Positions 1-10,126 of a DNA stretch of 64,000 bases are shown here, piece after piece. Every line of letters begins with the position of its first letter. The first letter of the stretch is position 1. The translations under genes and the position numbers were made by a program. The DNA comes from Azospirillum doebereinerae. GTDB taxonomy: Bacteria > Pseudomonadota > Alphaproteobacteria > Azospirillales > Azospirillaceae. The notes beneath the pieces are model-generated. The model searched no databases. It was not told where the DNA came from and saw only the letters and a list, made by a program, of their open reading frames with translations. The stretch covers positions 558,001-622,000 of the forward strand of contig NZ_RZIJ01000001.1 of assembly GCF_003989665.1 (NCBI RefSeq), written 5' to 3'.

Positions 1-1956
1 GTCATCCTGCTGTCTCTGCTCCTGATCGGGGTGGTGTGGGTCAAACTGAACGGGATCGAGACGAGCTTCAGCGAATTCTCCCGGATCAACAGCACCAGCC
101 TCCTCGTCCGGGACGTGGAAACCAAGGCCAAGGAATCCGGAATCCGCATCGGCGATGTCATCATCGCCCAGAGCGACGAGACCAGGGACAAGCTGCGGGA
201 GATCAACCAGGATTGGCGGCGGTCGATCGACACCGCCAAGAGCGCGATCACCGACCCGGACTGGTCGACGCTGTTCGCCGCCGTGGTCGACGCGGAAAAA
301 ACATACGCGAATTATGTCCAGAGCGTCGACGCCGGCCTGAAGGAGCGTGAGCGCATCATCAACGACGTGCTGGCGCCGACCGACACGCGCATCCGCCAGA
401 TGCTGACCGAGATCGTGGGCGAGATGCAGGCCGCCGGACACCAGGAGTCCGTCGCCGCCGTCGCCGCCGCGCAGGACCATCTGCTGCGTGGGCAACTCTA
501 CGTGTACAAGTTCCTGACGACGAACGAAGCGTCGGAAATGATGCTCTCGGCCATCGAGTTGGACGCCCTGCGCGAGCCGCTCGAACGGCTGGAGCGCCTT
601 GAAACGGAAGCGCCGCAACTTCTGGAGAAGCTGCACGCGATCGAGGCGGACGTCGCGACCTACACCGTGGCGACCGTGACACTCGAAAAGGTGGTCGCGC
701 AGCGCATCGCCGACACCAAAGCCATGGCGGAGAACCGCCAGTTGATCCAGGACACCATCGCGGCCATCCGGTCCAGCCAGGAGCAGGCCATGGCCGGCTC
801 CCACGCGGCCGCCATGGAGGACGTGGTGTCCACCCGCCAGACCATGATCGCCATCTCGCTGATTTCCCTGGCGATCGGCGCCGCCATCTCGTTGGCCCTG
901 ACCCGCGGCATCACCCGCCCGGTCAACGCGATGACCGATGCCATGGGGCGCCTCGCCGGCGGCGACACCACGGTCGAGGTTCCGGCCCATGGCCGGCGGG
1001 ACGAGATCGGCGCGATGGCCGCCGCCGTCGTCGTCTTCAAGGCCAACGCCATCGAGCGCCTTCGCATCGAGGCCGAACAGGACGCGGAACGGACGGTCAA
1101 GGAACGGCGCACGGCCGAGATGGATCGCCTCGTCAAGGGCTTCGACGCGACGGTGAGCCGCGTGCTGGGCAACGTCGCCTCCTCCGCCACCGAACTGAGC
1201 CACACCGCCGGGTCGATGGCGACGCTGGCCGAACGGACCAACCTCCAGTCGACCGCGTCGGCCGCCGCCGCCGAGCAGACGACCGCCAACGTCCAGACGG
1301 TCGCCGCCGCCACCGAGGAGATGGCGGCGTCGATCCAGGAGATCGGCCGGCAGATTTCCCAATCCACCGCCATCACCACCCAGGCCACCCGTCAGGCCCA
1401 GGAGACGACCGAACAGGTGCGTGGGCTGGCGCTGGCCACCGACCGCATCGGCGAGGTGGTGAAGCTCATCCAGGACATCGCCAGCCAAACGAATCTGCTG
1501 GCGCTGAACGCCACCATCGAAGCCGCGCGCGCCGGGGAGGCCGGCAAGGGGTTCGCGGTGGTGGCCAGCGAGGTGAAGCAGCTCGCCAACCAGACCGCCA
1601 AGGCGACGGAGGAGATCGCCCAGCACATCGCCGGCGTCCAGGGCGCGACGCAGGCGACCGTGTCGGCCATCGACGGCATCGGCCAGACCATCACGACGAT
1701 CAACCAGATCACCTCGACGATCGCCGCCGCCGTCGAGGAGCAGAACGCGACCACCGGGGAGATCGCCCGCAACGTTCAGCAGGCGGCGCAGGGCACCCAG
1801 GACGTGAGCACCAACGTCGCGCAGGTGAATCAGGCGGCAACCCAGACCGGAACCGCGGCGGCCCAGGTTCTCGACGCCTCGAACGCGCTGTCGCGGCAGG
1901 CGGAAACCCTCCGTCACGAGGTCGAGACCTTCCTCGCCGACGTCCGGGCCGCCTGA
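1..1956 (+). CDS. Methyl-accepting chemotaxis protein, 5'-truncated by the window edge
   Basis: Transmembrane chemoreceptor that signals to CheA/CheW. The frame is open from base 1, and the first codons ([10 protein letters not shown]) read as the end of the first membrane helix, so the start lies outside the window. A periplasmic sensor of roughly 250 residues follows, then a second helix near bases 844-903, a HAMP domain (about 904-1060) and a long coiled-coil signalling domain. The conserved hairpin tip, [17 protein letters not shown], lies near 1485-1535. The C-terminus (ADVRAA) has no CheR-tether pentapeptide, unlike the second receptor at 24984. The ligand cannot be deduced. Family assignment is secure. 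Confidence 0.95.
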   Translation, partial: VILLSLLLIGVVWVKLNGIETSFSEFSRINSTSLLVRDVETKAKESGIRIGDVIIAQSDETRDKLREINQDWRRSIDTAKSAITDPDWSTLFAAVVDAEKTYANYVQSVDAGLKERERIINDVLAPTDTRIRQMLTEIVGEMQAAGHQESVAAVAAAQDHLLRGQLYVYKFLTTNEASEMMLSAIELDALREPLERLERLETEAPQLLEKLHAIEADVATYTVATVTLEKVVAQRIADTKAMAENRQLIQDTIAAIRSSQEQAMAGSHAAAMEDVVSTRQTMIAISLISLAIGAAISLALTRGITRPVNAMTDAMGRLAGGDTTVEVPAHGRRDEIGAMAAAVVVFKANAIERLRIEAEQDAERTVKERRTAEMDRLVKGFDATVSRVLGNVASSATELSHTAGSMATLAERTNLQSTASAAAAEQTTANVQTVAAATEEMAASIQEIGRQISQSTAITTQATRQAQETTEQVRGLALATDRIGEVVKLIQDIASQTNLLALNATIEAARAGEAGKGFAVVASEVKQLANQTAKATEEIAQHIAGVQGATQATVSAIDGIGQTITTINQITSTIAAAVEEQNATTGEIARNVQQAAQGTQDVSTNVAQVNQAATQTGTAAAQVLDASNALSRQAETLRHEVETFLADVRAA

Positions 1957-1998
1957 GATGCAACACAGGCCGGCCGGTGCGCCGTCCTCCTGGATGTC

Positions 1999-3213
1999 TT
2001 ATTGAACGATGGCCGCGACCTCCGAGCGCGCTTCGAAACGGCGGACGATGTCGGTGACGACGCTGTCGGCGGTGACGCGGTCGGGGTCGCTGTTGGTCAG
2101 CGCCACCACCGCCCAGCGATGGGCGCGCGAGAAGGCGATGTAGGCGTTGAAGCCGCCGGTCGATCCCGAATGCCAGAGGATCGGCGACCCATCGTCGGCC
2201 CAGGCGACGAACCAGCCCAGCGCCATCGCCCCCGGCCCCAGCGCTCCCGGATCGACCAGGGTCCGCCCGTCCACCTGCACCGACTGGGCGAGCGCCAGCG
2301 TCGCCTCCGTCCCGGCGTCGCACGCGTCTCCGCTCGCGGTCCGGCAATCGCCCAGATTGGCGTGCAGCCAGCGCAGCAGGTCGTCGGCGGTCGAATAGAG
2401 CCCGAAGGAGGGTTGCATCGCCGGCGCCTCCCAATCGGGAACCGCCCGGCCGCGCGCGTGGCCGACGGCCTTGCGGGCGCGCTGCTCGGCGGACAGGCGC
2501 AGGGTGGTGTCCTTCATCCCGAACCGCTCGGTCACCACCCGCTTCAGCAACGCCTCGTAGGAGAGACCGGAGGCCGCCGACAGGGCCTCCCCCAGCACCG
2601 CCATGCCGACGTTGGAGTAGCGGAACCGGGTGCCCGGCGCCACGGCCAGGCTGTAGCCCGACAGCCAGGACGCCACCTCGTCGCGGCTCAGCGGCTTGTA
2701 GGGGTTGCGCGGGTCCTCCAGACGGCTCCAGGAGAAGCGCGCGGTCTCCGGCACGTTGGGGAGGCCGGCGGTGTGGGTCGCCAGATCGCGCAGGCGGATC
2801 GGGCGCCCGCCGAAATCGGGCACATGCGACGCGCGGGTCAGGTGGCGCTCCAGCGGGTCCGACGCCCCGACGCGGCCGGTGCGGATCAACTCGGCCATGA
2901 TGGTGCCGGTGAACGGCTTGGTCAGCGAGGCGATCTGGAACAGGGTGCGCCCGTCGGGCGGCGCGCCGTCCGGCCGGCCGCTGTCGCCGCGTCCGACGAC
3001 GAGGCTGCGGCCGTCGCGGATCACCCCGACCACCAGCCCGCCCGGCCCGGCCGCCGCCAGCCGGTCGTCGACCAGGGCCGACACGGTCTCGCGCAGGGGG
3101 TCGTAACCGACCGCCTCGATGGGGCCGAGCGGGACGCTCCACAGCGCCAGAACCGCCAGGATTCCGACCCAGAAGCGCTTGCCCCTCAACCGCTCGACCG
3201 ACAGCCGCCGCAT
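1999..3213 (-). CDS. Beta-lactamase-fold serine hydrolase (class C / AmpC-EstB-like)
   Basis: A 404-aa serine hydrolase of the beta-lactamase/penicillin-binding superfamily. An N-terminal hydrophobic segment (about residues 14-28) suggests export or membrane anchoring. Active-site motifs are intact: S96-L-T-K99 with the nucleophile and general base, Y199-S-N201, and HSGSTGG near residue 350 in the place of the KTG box. HxG instead of KTG is typical of esterase and D-aminopeptidase-like members, so hydrolysis of a peptide or ester is more likely than antibiotic resistance. It stands alone between a chemoreceptor and the glycosyltransferase pair. The substrate is unknown. Confidence 0.85.
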   Translation of the reverse strand: MRRLSVERLRGKRFWVGILAVLALWSVPLGPIEAVGYDPLRETVSALVDDRLAAAGPGGLVVGVIRDGRSLVVGRGDSGRPDGAPPDGRTLFQIASLTKPFTGTIMAELIRTGRVGASDPLERHLTRASHVPDFGGRPIRLRDLATHTAGLPNVPETARFSWSRLEDPRNPYKPLSRDEVASWLSGYSLAVAPGTRFRYSNVGMAVLGEALSAASGLSYEALLKRVVTERFGMKDTTLRLSAEQRARKAVGHARGRAVPDWEAPAMQPSFGLYSTADDLLRWLHANLGDCRTASGDACDAGTEATLALAQSVQVDGRTLVDPGALGPGAMALGWFVAWADDGSPILWHSGSTGGFNAYIAFSRAHRWAVVALTNSDPDRVTADSVVTDIVRRFEARSEVAAIVQ

Positions 3214-3361
3214 TCCTCTTCCTCCGCACCGGAAGACCGAGTTCGGAGAGTGGGAAGCGGAGCGGCCCGCCGGTATGCGTGCGGACGGAGATCAGGCGAA
3301 GGGGCGCCGCGCCGCAGCATCGGATTAACCCCGGTGCCATGGGCGGCGCCGTAAGGTTCGT

Positions 3362-5047
3362 TTATTCCGTCGGAATCTCCGCCGGGGGCGGGCGGCGGTC
3401 CTTGACGATGGAGAGCGGCACGTCGTCGGCGGCGATCTCGAAGATCGGGTGGCCGTCGAGCAGCGAGGGGCAGCGCTTGGCCTGGGTGAAGGCCAGGAAG
3501 AAGTCGGCCTTGCGCCAGTCCGGCTCGATCCCGTTGACCAGCCGCAGCCAGGGCGGCAGCTCGAACCGCACCGCCAGCGTGTTGCCGCAGACGGTCAGCG
3601 TGTACTGGCGCGGCGGCGGGTGGCCGTCGTTCTCGCGCTCGACATACTCGATCAGTTCCTGGAGCGCCTCGTGCAGGGAGTTGCCCCAGTAATCCAGCTC
3701 GTACTGGCCGTCGGCGCCGCGCACCCCGCCGACGAGCTGGTTGTAATAGACGTACTGGTTCGGGTGCATGGTGCCGAGCTGCCACGCGTAGAGCACCGCC
3801 ACCACCGTCAGCGCCGAGGCGAAGCCCTGCCCGAAGGCCCGCCCGCCGCGCTCCGCCAGCGTCCACAGCCGGTCGGCGGCGATGGCGGCCATCACCACCA
3901 TCGGCGGCACCAGGAACAGGAAATGGCGGATGCCGTTGTAGACCGAAGGGCGCAACAGCATGAACAGCAGGATCGGCAGGAAGCCCGCCAGCGCCAGGGG
4001 CAGATAGCGCACCAGCTTGAACGCCCCCGTGCGCCCCGCGCCGCCGCGCAGCAGCCAGACGGCGGCCATCACGATGGCCGCGGCGACGCCGACCAGCACC
4101 GCCTCCGGCAGCTTCACCGCCAGATAGACCGGCAGGTAGAGCGCGGGCGGGTCGTTCGAATGGACCATCTGGCCCATGAACAGCGTCTGGATGTCGATGG
4201 GGAAATGCGAGACGACGCGCAGCGCCTCCAACGGATTCAGCGGGCGCTGGACCGCCCAGGGCCAGAAGAAGGCCATGATGGCGTAGGCGACCGGGATCGC
4301 CGGCAGCAGCTTCACGAAGGCCAGCCGGGCGTCGTGCAGGACCCAGCGCAGCCCCTCCTGCCGCGCCACCAGCGCGAAATGCAGCAGCATGGCGAGCGCG
4401 AGGTAGAAGCCGGCCAGCACCCCGCCGATGCGGATCGACAGCGTCAGCCCCAGCACGAGGCCGAATTTCAGGACCGCGCTGAGGCTGGGCCTAGGAAGCT
4501 GGTTCAGGATGCGGGTGGCGAAATACAGCGTCCACACCATGCCGGCGGCAAACGGCACGTCCTTGGTGTTGTTGAACATCGCGCCGTAATAGACGCCGCT
4601 CAGCGCCAGCAGCGCCGCCGCGACGAAGCCGGCGCGCGGCCCCGCCAGCAGCCGGGTGTAGCGCCATGTCCCGGCGATGCCCAGCACGCCGACCAGCGCG
4701 CAGAGCAGGTGCCGCGTCTCGTACTCCTCGAAGGGCGAGACCGGGACCAGCACCGCCGTCACGAGGTCGAACAGCCCGCCGTAGAGGTAGAGATCCTTGA
4801 AATGGAAGGCGGACCGGTCCTGGAAGCCGCTCATGTAGTAGGACAGCAGCTTCTTGCCGTAGATGTGCTGCACCTCCTCGTCGGTGCTGATGCCGTAGCT
4901 GAGGAAGGTCAGCGAGGCCAGGATCAGCAGACCGAGCAGCAGCGCGCGGGTCAGATCGTCCCACAGCGCGCCCTCGCGGCGCGGCCGGACCTCCGCCGCC
5001 GTCGCCGCCGCATCCGGCAGGGGGGGCCGCTTCGCCTGATAATTCAT
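3362..5047 (-). CDS. Family-39-like membrane glycosyltransferase (ArnT/PMT-type)
   Basis: A 561-aa polytopic membrane protein with about ten hydrophobic segments. Early on it carries the acidic pair STDEEVQHIYG (about residues 53-63) in the first periplasmic loop. This position holds the catalytic acid in GT39/ArnT-type enzymes, which transfer sugar from a polyprenyl-phosphate donor. Its ATG overlaps the stop of the upstream GT2 gene by 4 nt (ATGA), so the two are translationally coupled. The natural reading is that the GT2 enzyme makes undecaprenyl-phosphate sugar and this one transfers it to an envelope acceptor such as LPS, lipid or glycoprotein. Acceptor and sugar are not identifiable. 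Confidence 0.8.
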   Translation of the reverse strand: MNYQAKRPPLPDAAATAAEVRPRREGALWDDLTRALLLGLLILASLTFLSYGISTDEEVQHIYGKKLLSYYMSGFQDRSAFHFKDLYLYGGLFDLVTAVLVPVSPFEEYETRHLLCALVGVLGIAGTWRYTRLLAGPRAGFVAAALLALSGVYYGAMFNNTKDVPFAAGMVWTLYFATRILNQLPRPSLSAVLKFGLVLGLTLSIRIGGVLAGFYLALAMLLHFALVARQEGLRWVLHDARLAFVKLLPAIPVAYAIMAFFWPWAVQRPLNPLEALRVVSHFPIDIQTLFMGQMVHSNDPPALYLPVYLAVKLPEAVLVGVAAAIVMAAVWLLRGGAGRTGAFKLVRYLPLALAGFLPILLFMLLRPSVYNGIRHFLFLVPPMVVMAAIAADRLWTLAERGGRAFGQGFASALTVVAVLYAWQLGTMHPNQYVYYNQLVGGVRGADGQYELDYWGNSLHEALQELIEYVERENDGHPPPRQYTLTVCGNTLAVRFELPPWLRLVNGIEPDWRKADFFLAFTQAKRCPSLLDGHPIFEIAADDVPLSIVKDRRPPPAEIPTE

Positions 5048-6102
5048 CGCCGCCGGTTCCCGCCCAAATCGCCACCCAACCCGTCGCCGTCCTCATCCTC
5101 GAAGCCATGGGCCGAGCGGACGATGAACAGCGGACGCCCCTTCACCTCGGCGAAGACGCGGCCCAGATAGTCGCCGATGATCCCCAGCGTCATCAATTGG
5201 ATGCCGCCCATGAACAGCACCGCCGCCAGCAGGGATTCATAGCCGGGCACGTCGATGCCGAAGAACAGGGTGCGCAGCAGGCGGATCAGGATGTAGACGA
5301 AGGCCACCCCAGACAGCGCCATGCCGACCAGACTCCACACCCGCAGCGGGAAGGTGGAGAAGGCGGTCAGCCCGTCCAGCGACAGGCGCAGCAGCTTGAG
5401 GAAGCCCCATTTGGTGTCGCCGCCGGCGCGCTCCCCCTGCTCGTAGGGGACGGCGGCCTGCCGGAAGCCGACCCAGGCGAAGATGCCCTTCATGAAGCGC
5501 GTGCGCTCCGGCATCCGGTTGATGACCTCCACCACCTTGCGGTCCATCAGCCGGAAGTCCCCGACCTCGCGGGGCAGACGGACCTCCGACAGATGGTCGA
5601 AGATCCAATAGAACATTCGGGCGAACAGGCGGTGCTGCAGGCTCTGCCCGACCCGCGCGTGGCGCACGGCGACGACCACGTCGTAGCCCTCGCGCCACTT
5701 CTCCAGGAAGGCGGGCAGCAGTTCGGGCGGGTGCTGGAGGTCGGCGTCCATCGGCACCACGGCGTCGCCGGTGGTGTGGGTCAGCCCGGCCGACAGAGCC
5801 AGCTCCTTGCCGAAATTGCGCGACAGATCCACCACCTTGACCCGGCCGTCGCGGTCGTGCGCGTCCAGCAGGCGGTCCAGCGTGTCGTCGCGGCTGCCGT
5901 CGTTGACGCAGACGACCTCCCAGTCCACCCCCAGCCCGTCCAGCGCCGGGGTCAGGCGCTCGAACAGGGCAGCGATGTTGGGGCCTTCGTTGTAGAAGGG
6001 AATGACCACCGACAGGCGGGTGCGCGACGGACGGCCCGTCCTGTGCGCAGGTTCGCCGCGAGCGGCCGGTGCGACCGGTGAGGGCGCGTCGGAAAGGGAC
6101 AT
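5044..6102 (-). CDS. Family-2 glycosyltransferase, polyprenyl-phosphate sugar synthase type
   Basis: A 352-aa enzyme of the DPM1/GtrB/ArnC type. After a basic, proline-rich N-terminus comes the GT-A domain opening with VVIPFYNEGPNI, then the DXD-like metal and nucleotide-sugar motif MDADLQHP, and two C-terminal membrane helices (about residues 250-320). Such enzymes move a sugar from a nucleotide donor onto undecaprenyl phosphate at the cytoplasmic face. It is the first gene of a two-gene minus-strand operon with the GT39-like enzyme (4-nt overlap). The last 25 residues are Asp/Gly-rich. Family call is firm; the sugar is unknown. Confidence 0.88.
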   Translation of the reverse strand: MSLSDAPSPVAPAARGEPAHRTGRPSRTRLSVVIPFYNEGPNIAALFERLTPALDGLGVDWEVVCVNDGSRDDTLDRLLDAHDRDGRVKVVDLSRNFGKELALSAGLTHTTGDAVVPMDADLQHPPELLPAFLEKWREGYDVVVAVRHARVGQSLQHRLFARMFYWIFDHLSEVRLPREVGDFRLMDRKVVEVINRMPERTRFMKGIFAWVGFRQAAVPYEQGERAGGDTKWGFLKLLRLSLDGLTAFSTFPLRVWSLVGMALSGVAFVYILIRLLRTLFFGIDVPGYESLLAAVLFMGGIQLMTLGIIGDYLGRVFAEVKGRPLFIVRSAHGFEDEDGDGLGGDLGGNRRR

Positions 6103-6428
6103 GGCCAGCCGTCTGTTGGGTCAGTGCGTCGCGAACCGGAAAGGCGGGGAATCGGCGGCGGCCCCGGCCGGCCGGCACGCCCTTCGGCGTATATCACGAT
6201 CCATGGGAATGTTCAAAACGCCTCTCTTGTGATCGGATCGGCACAAAAAACGGTCACCGTGAAACACCCGCCAAACGCTCGTCCTCGGCGCTTCCCGACA
6301 CCAACACACCCCGCTCCGCTTTATTCCGCAGCGCAGGATCGGCGTCTTCCCAGGCGAAGCCGCAAAGACCCTGCAAACCGGCGACATTCCGCTTGCGCCC
6401 GGCCCTGCCCTTTCGGCACATAGGCGGC
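6103..6428. other. Divergent intergenic region without a recognised gene
   Basis: About 326 bp separating the minus-strand glycosyltransferase operon from the plus-strand EpmC-like gene, and so expected to hold both promoters. The only structure seen is a short perfect palindrome (ACGGTcACCGT, 6250-6260) beside an A-run, a possible operator. Frames crossing the region look like chance reading frames. Confidence 0.4.
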
Positions 6429-7136
6429 ATGATCCTGACCCCCATCGCCCCCGACGACATGCCGAAGGCCATCGCCGCCTTCGAGGCCCATCTGGACGGC
6501 CACGCGCAGGCGCTGGCCGCCTTCCGGCGGATCGCCGGAACCTGGCCGGTGCGCCCGGCCGAGGAGGAGGGCGGCGGCGTCGACACGCCCCTGCACCGCG
6601 CCGAGGCGGTGCGGCTGGCCCACGCCCACGGCATCGACACGCTGGACGAGCCGCCCAGCCGCTCCTTCATGTGGGACGGCAAGGTCATCCGCACCGAGGT
6701 CGAGGCGACCGTCATCGTCCACGAGATGACGCACTGGCTGTGCGCGGCCCCGGAGCGGCGCACGCTGATCGACTTCGGCCTCGGCCCCGGCCCGGAGACC
6801 ACCGCCCGCAAGGAGGCGCGCGCCGACAAGCGCCTGTGCTTCGAGGACTGCATGCACGAGGAGCAGCAGACCTCCCTGCTGGGCGTGCTGTGGGAGGTCG
6901 AGTTGGACCAGCCCGGCATCCTGGCCTTCCTGGAGCAGAACTGGATGGAGCATTGGGAGCGGCCGAGCACCGCCGCCTTCTTCATCCGCCACGCCGAGGA
7001 GCTGTTCGCCCGCGGCCTGATCGACGCCGAGGGCCGCCCGACCACCGCGCGCGCCTGGGCCGACGCCCGCCGCACGGACCGCGAGCAGGCCCGCCGCCTG
7101 GAAACCGGGCGCGAGACCGGACGCCGCGCCGCATGA
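6429..7136 (+). CDS. EpmC-like (elongation factor P hydroxylase family) putative metalloprotein
   Basis: A 235-aa soluble protein. Its recognisable part is IVHEMTHWLCAAPERR followed by IDFGLGPGPE, then FEDCMHEEQQ. This resembles the E. coli YfcM/EpmC pattern, in which HExxHW(C)xAGxxRR precedes a conserved DFG...P stretch and a downstream E/H ligand. EpmC hydroxylates the lysine-modified EF-P. Start chosen at ATG 6429; the frame extends upstream to 6069 but that part has no similarity or ribosome site. No efp, epmA or epmB lies in the window, so whether this homologue acts on EF-P is inferred only from the motif. Confidence 0.55.
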   Translation: MILTPIAPDDMPKAIAAFEAHLDGHAQALAAFRRIAGTWPVRPAEEEGGGVDTPLHRAEAVRLAHAHGIDTLDEPPSRSFMWDGKVIRTEVEATVIVHEMTHWLCAAPERRTLIDFGLGPGPETTARKEARADKRLCFEDCMHEEQQTSLLGVLWEVELDQPGILAFLEQNWMEHWERPSTAAFFIRHAEELFARGLIDAEGRPTTARAWADARRTDREQARRLETGRETGRRAA

Positions 7137-7142
7137 GTCTTC

Positions 7143-7165
7143 GGGCGGCGTGATACCGCCCTTTT
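7143..7165 (+). terminator. Weak intrinsic terminator
   Basis: GGGCGG / CCGCCC stem with a 7-nt loop followed by TTTT, just after the EpmC-like stop codon and before the binding-protein gene. Confidence 0.45.
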
Positions 7166-7202
7166 CCCAACCCCACCCACGACCCTGGAGGCTGGACCGC
7201 CG

Positions 7203-8384
7203 ATGACCCGCTCGCTTCTCGCCCTGACGTCTGTCGCCCTGACGTCCGCCCTCGCGCTGCTGGCCTCCCCGGTCCTCGCCGATCCGCTGAAGATCGGCAT
7301 GATCACCACCCTGTCGGGGCCAGGCGCCGGGCTGGGCATCGACATCCGTGACGGCTTCGCGCTGGCGACCGAGCATCTTGGCGGCAAGCTGGGCGGGCAG
7401 GAGACGCAGATCGTCGAGGCCGACGACCAGCAGAAGCCCGACGTCGCCGTTGGCCTCGCCAGCCGCATGGTGGAGCGCGACCGGGTCAACGTGGTGACCG
7501 GCGTGGTGTGGTCCAATCTGGCGCTCGCCATGATGCCCACGCTGGCCGGGGGCAAGACGCTGTTCGTCAGCCCCAACGCCGGCCCGTCGCAGCTGGCCGG
7601 GTCGCAGTGCAACCCGTATTTCTTCAACGTCGCCTACCAGAACGACACGATCCACGAGGCGATGGGCAAGCATGTCCAGGACGCCGGATTCAAGAAGGTC
7701 TACCTGCTGGCGCCGAACTACCCGGCGGGCAAGGATTCGCTGTCGGGCTTCAAGCGCTACTACAAGGGCGCGGTCGCGGGCGAGGTCTACACCCAGGTCG
7801 GCCAGCTCGACTACGCCGCCGAGTTGGCGCAGCTGAAGGCGGCGGCGCCGGACGCGGTGTTCGCCTTCTACCCCGGCGGCATGGGCATCAACTTCATCAA
7901 GCAGTTCGAGCAGGCCGGGCTGAAGGGCGCCACACCGCTGTTCGGCCCCGGCTTCTCCTTCGACCAGGACATCCTGGCGGCGGTCGGCGAGTCGGCGCTG
8001 GGCGCCAAGAACTCGGCGCAGTGGAGCCCCGACTTGGAAACCCCGGCCAACGCCAAGTTCGTCAAGGACTTCAAGGCGAAGTTCAACCGCCTGCCGTCGA
8101 TGTACGCGGCCCAGGGCTACGACGCGGCGGTGCTGATCGACGCGGCGGTCAAGGGCGTCAACGGCGACCTGAAGGACAAGGACGCGCTGCGCGCCGCGAT
8201 GAAGACCGCCAAGTTCGACGGGCTGCGCGGCGCGGTCCGCCTCAACAACAACCAGTTCCCAATCCAGAACGTCTACCTGCGCGAGGTGGTGAAGGGCCCC
8301 GACGGCGCCGTCACCAACAAGCTGGCCGGCACCGTCTTCACCGACCACGCCGACGCCTACGCCAAGGACTGCGCGATGAAGTGA
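7203..8384 (+). CDS. Branched-chain-amino-acid-type ABC transporter substrate-binding protein
   Basis: A 393-aa periplasmic receptor. A signal peptide (about residues 1-26, cleavage near VLA-DPLK) is followed by the type-I periplasmic binding fold of the LivK/HAAT family (KIGMITTLSGPGAGLGIDIRDGFALA). GGAGG precedes the ATG by about 11 nt. It heads a cluster with livH, livM, livG and livF, but the cluster is interrupted after livH. HAAT systems carry amino acids, urea, amides or aromatic acids; the linked alpha/beta hydrolase hints at an amide- or ester-type substrate, but this is inference. Confidence 0.9.
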   Translation: MTRSLLALTSVALTSALALLASPVLADPLKIGMITTLSGPGAGLGIDIRDGFALATEHLGGKLGGQETQIVEADDQQKPDVAVGLASRMVERDRVNVVTGVVWSNLALAMMPTLAGGKTLFVSPNAGPSQLAGSQCNPYFFNVAYQNDTIHEAMGKHVQDAGFKKVYLLAPNYPAGKDSLSGFKRYYKGAVAGEVYTQVGQLDYAAELAQLKAAAPDAVFAFYPGGMGINFIKQFEQAGLKGATPLFGPGFSFDQDILAAVGESALGAKNSAQWSPDLETPANAKFVKDFKAKFNRLPSMYAAQGYDAAVLIDAAVKGVNGDLKDKDALRAAMKTAKFDGLRGAVRLNNNQFPIQNVYLREVVKGPDGAVTNKLAGTVFTDHADAYAKDCAMK

Positions 8385-8405
8385 GGATGGCGCCGCCGGC
8401 CAACG

Positions 8406-9323
8406 ATGATGGATTTCCTTCTTCTCGCCGAACAGGGGCTGAACGGGCTGCAACTGGGTGTGATGCTGTTCCTGATGGCGGCCGGGCTGACGCTCGTGTT
8501 CGGCATCATGGACCTGATCAACCTCGCCCACGGCTCCTTCTACATGGTGGGCGCCTATCTGACGGCGGCGCTGGTGCCGATGCTGGGCGGTTTCCTGCCG
8601 GCGCTGGCCGTCGCCGTGCTGCTGACCGCGCTGCTGGGGCTGGCGGTGGAGGTAGTGGCGCTGCGCACGCTCTACCGTCGCGACCATCTCGATCAGGTGC
8701 TGGCGACCTTCGGGCTGATCCTGTTCTTCAACGAACTGGTCCGCATCCTGTTCGGCCCGGTGCCAATCTTCCTGAACCCGCCCGCCGCGCTGGCCGGGAC
8801 CGTCGATCTGTGGGGGCTGAAATACCCGGCCTTCCGGCTGGCGATCCTCGGCACCGGGCTGGCGGTGGCGGCCGGTCTGTGGCTGCTGATATCGCGGACG
8901 CGGGTCGGCATGCTGATCCGGGCCGGCGCCACCAACCGTGAGATGGTGATGGCGCTGGGCGTCGACGTGCGGCTGCTCTTCGGGCTGGTCTTCGCGCTGG
9001 GCTGCGGGCTGGCCGGGCTGGCCGGGGCGATGGCGGGGCCGGTGCTGGCGGTGCAGGTCGGCATGGGCGAGCAGATCCTGATCCTGACCTTCGTCGTCAT
9101 CGTGATCGGCGGCATCGGCTCGATCCGCGGCGCCTTCGCCGGGGCGCTGCTGGTCGGCGTGGTGGACACGCTGGGCCGCGCGCTGCTGCCCGCGACCTTC
9201 CGTCTGGTGATGGACGCCGCCAGCGCCAACGCCGCCGGCGCGGCGGCGGCCTCCATGGCGATCTACGTACTGATGGCGCTGGTGCTGGCGGTGCGGCCCA
9301 AGGGGCTGTTTCCGGCGGCTTAA
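8406..9323 (+). CDS. livH: ABC transporter permease, LivH type
   Basis: A 305-aa inner-membrane permease with about eight hydrophobic helices. It carries the HAAT permease signature [23 protein letters not shown] near the N-terminus and the [18 protein letters not shown] coupling region near residue 240. It pairs with LivM at 10635 and lies 21 nt after the binding protein. Its TAA stop interlocks with the TAA of the convergent queC in a shared TTAA (9320-9323). The next liv gene is 1.3 kb away, beyond queC and the inverted-repeat element, so the usual HMGF gene order is broken. Confidence 0.92.
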   Translation: MMDFLLLAEQGLNGLQLGVMLFLMAAGLTLVFGIMDLINLAHGSFYMVGAYLTAALVPMLGGFLPALAVAVLLTALLGLAVEVVALRTLYRRDHLDQVLATFGLILFFNELVRILFGPVPIFLNPPAALAGTVDLWGLKYPAFRLAILGTGLAVAAGLWLLISRTRVGMLIRAGATNREMVMALGVDVRLLFGLVFALGCGLAGLAGAMAGPVLAVQVGMGEQILILTFVVIVIGGIGSIRGAFAGALLVGVVDTLGRALLPATFRLVMDAASANAAGAAAASMAIYVLMALVLAVRPKGLFPAA

Positions 9324-10015
9324 CGCTTGGCGTAGGCGATGGGGTCGGCCAGCCCGGCCTCGGCGAAGCCCCGCAGGCGCAGCAGGCAACTGTCGCAGGC
9401 GCCGCAGGAGGTGCCGTCCGGCGCCGGGTCGTAGCAGGAATGCGTCAGGCTGTAGTCCACGCCCAGTTCCAACCCGCGCTGGACGATCCCGGCCTTGTCG
9501 AGCGTCATCAGCGGCGCGTGGATCGTGAACCGGCTGGTGCCCTCCACCCCGGCCTTGGTGGCGAGGTTGGCGAGAGTCTCGAAGGCGGCGATGTATTCGG
9601 GCCGACAGTCGGGATAGCCCGAGTAGTCCATCGCGTTGACCCCGATGAACAGATCCTGCGCGCCAAGAGTCTCCGCCCAGGCCAGCGCGAAGGACAGGAA
9701 CACCGTGTTGCGCGCCGGCACATAGGTGACCGGGATGCCGCCACCGAGATCGCTCGCGTGATCGTGCTTGGGCACGTCGATGGCGTCGGTCAGGGCGGAA
9801 CCGCCGAACGCGCGCAGATCGATGTCGGCGATGACATGGCGCTCCACTCCCATGGCCGCGACCACCCGCCGCGCGGCCTCCAGTTCCACGGCGTGGCGCT
9901 GGCCGTAGCGAAAGCTCAACGCGTTGACCCGGTAGCCCTCATGCTTGGCGATGGCGAGCACCGTGGTCGAATCGAGTCCCCCGCTGACCAGCACCACCGC
10001 GTTCTTGGCCTTCAT
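9320..10015 (-). CDS. queC: 7-cyano-7-deazaguanine synthase QueC
   Basis: A 231-aa enzyme converting 7-carboxy-7-deazaguanine to preQ0 with ATP and ammonia, in queuosine biosynthesis. The N-terminal PP-loop SGGLDSTT (about residues 11-18) binds ATP. The C-terminal [12 protein letters not shown] cluster supplies the zinc-binding cysteines. Start taken at ATG 10015, preceded by GGAAAGG; the in-frame GTG at 10033 overlaps that ribosome site. It lies on the opposite strand inside a liv transporter cluster, with stop codons interlocked with livH. No preQ1 riboswitch was recognised in its short leader. Confidence 0.95.
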   Translation of the reverse strand: MKAKNAVVLVSGGLDSTTVLAIAKHEGYRVNALSFRYGQRHAVELEAARRVVAAMGVERHVIADIDLRAFGGSALTDAIDVPKHDHASDLGGGIPVTYVPARNTVFLSFALAWAETLGAQDLFIGVNAMDYSGYPDCRPEYIAAFETLANLATKAGVEGTSRFTIHAPLMTLDKAGIVQRGLELGVDYSLTHSCYDPAPDGTSCGACDSCLLRLRGFAEAGLADPIAYAKR

Positions 10016-10126
10016 CGCGCTTGCCCTTTCCACTGTCTTGTTGCTCGTTCATAGTGTTCGCTGGCTCTCGCGGGCAGACGAATCTCATAATTCTTGGATA
10101 ATTCGCAGATATGCAAAGCATTTTTG

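Noticed and set aside
1999..3213. Antibiotic-resistance beta-lactamase
   Set aside because: The SxxK and YxN motifs are present, but HSG replaces KTG and context offers no support; esterase or peptidase activity is more likely.
6321..9389. Minus-strand open frame of about 1,000 codons across the EpmC-like, binding-protein and livH genes
   Set aside because: Same GC-driven antisense effect; its translation is repetitive His/Arg/Gln/Gly and it crosses three genes with clear families.
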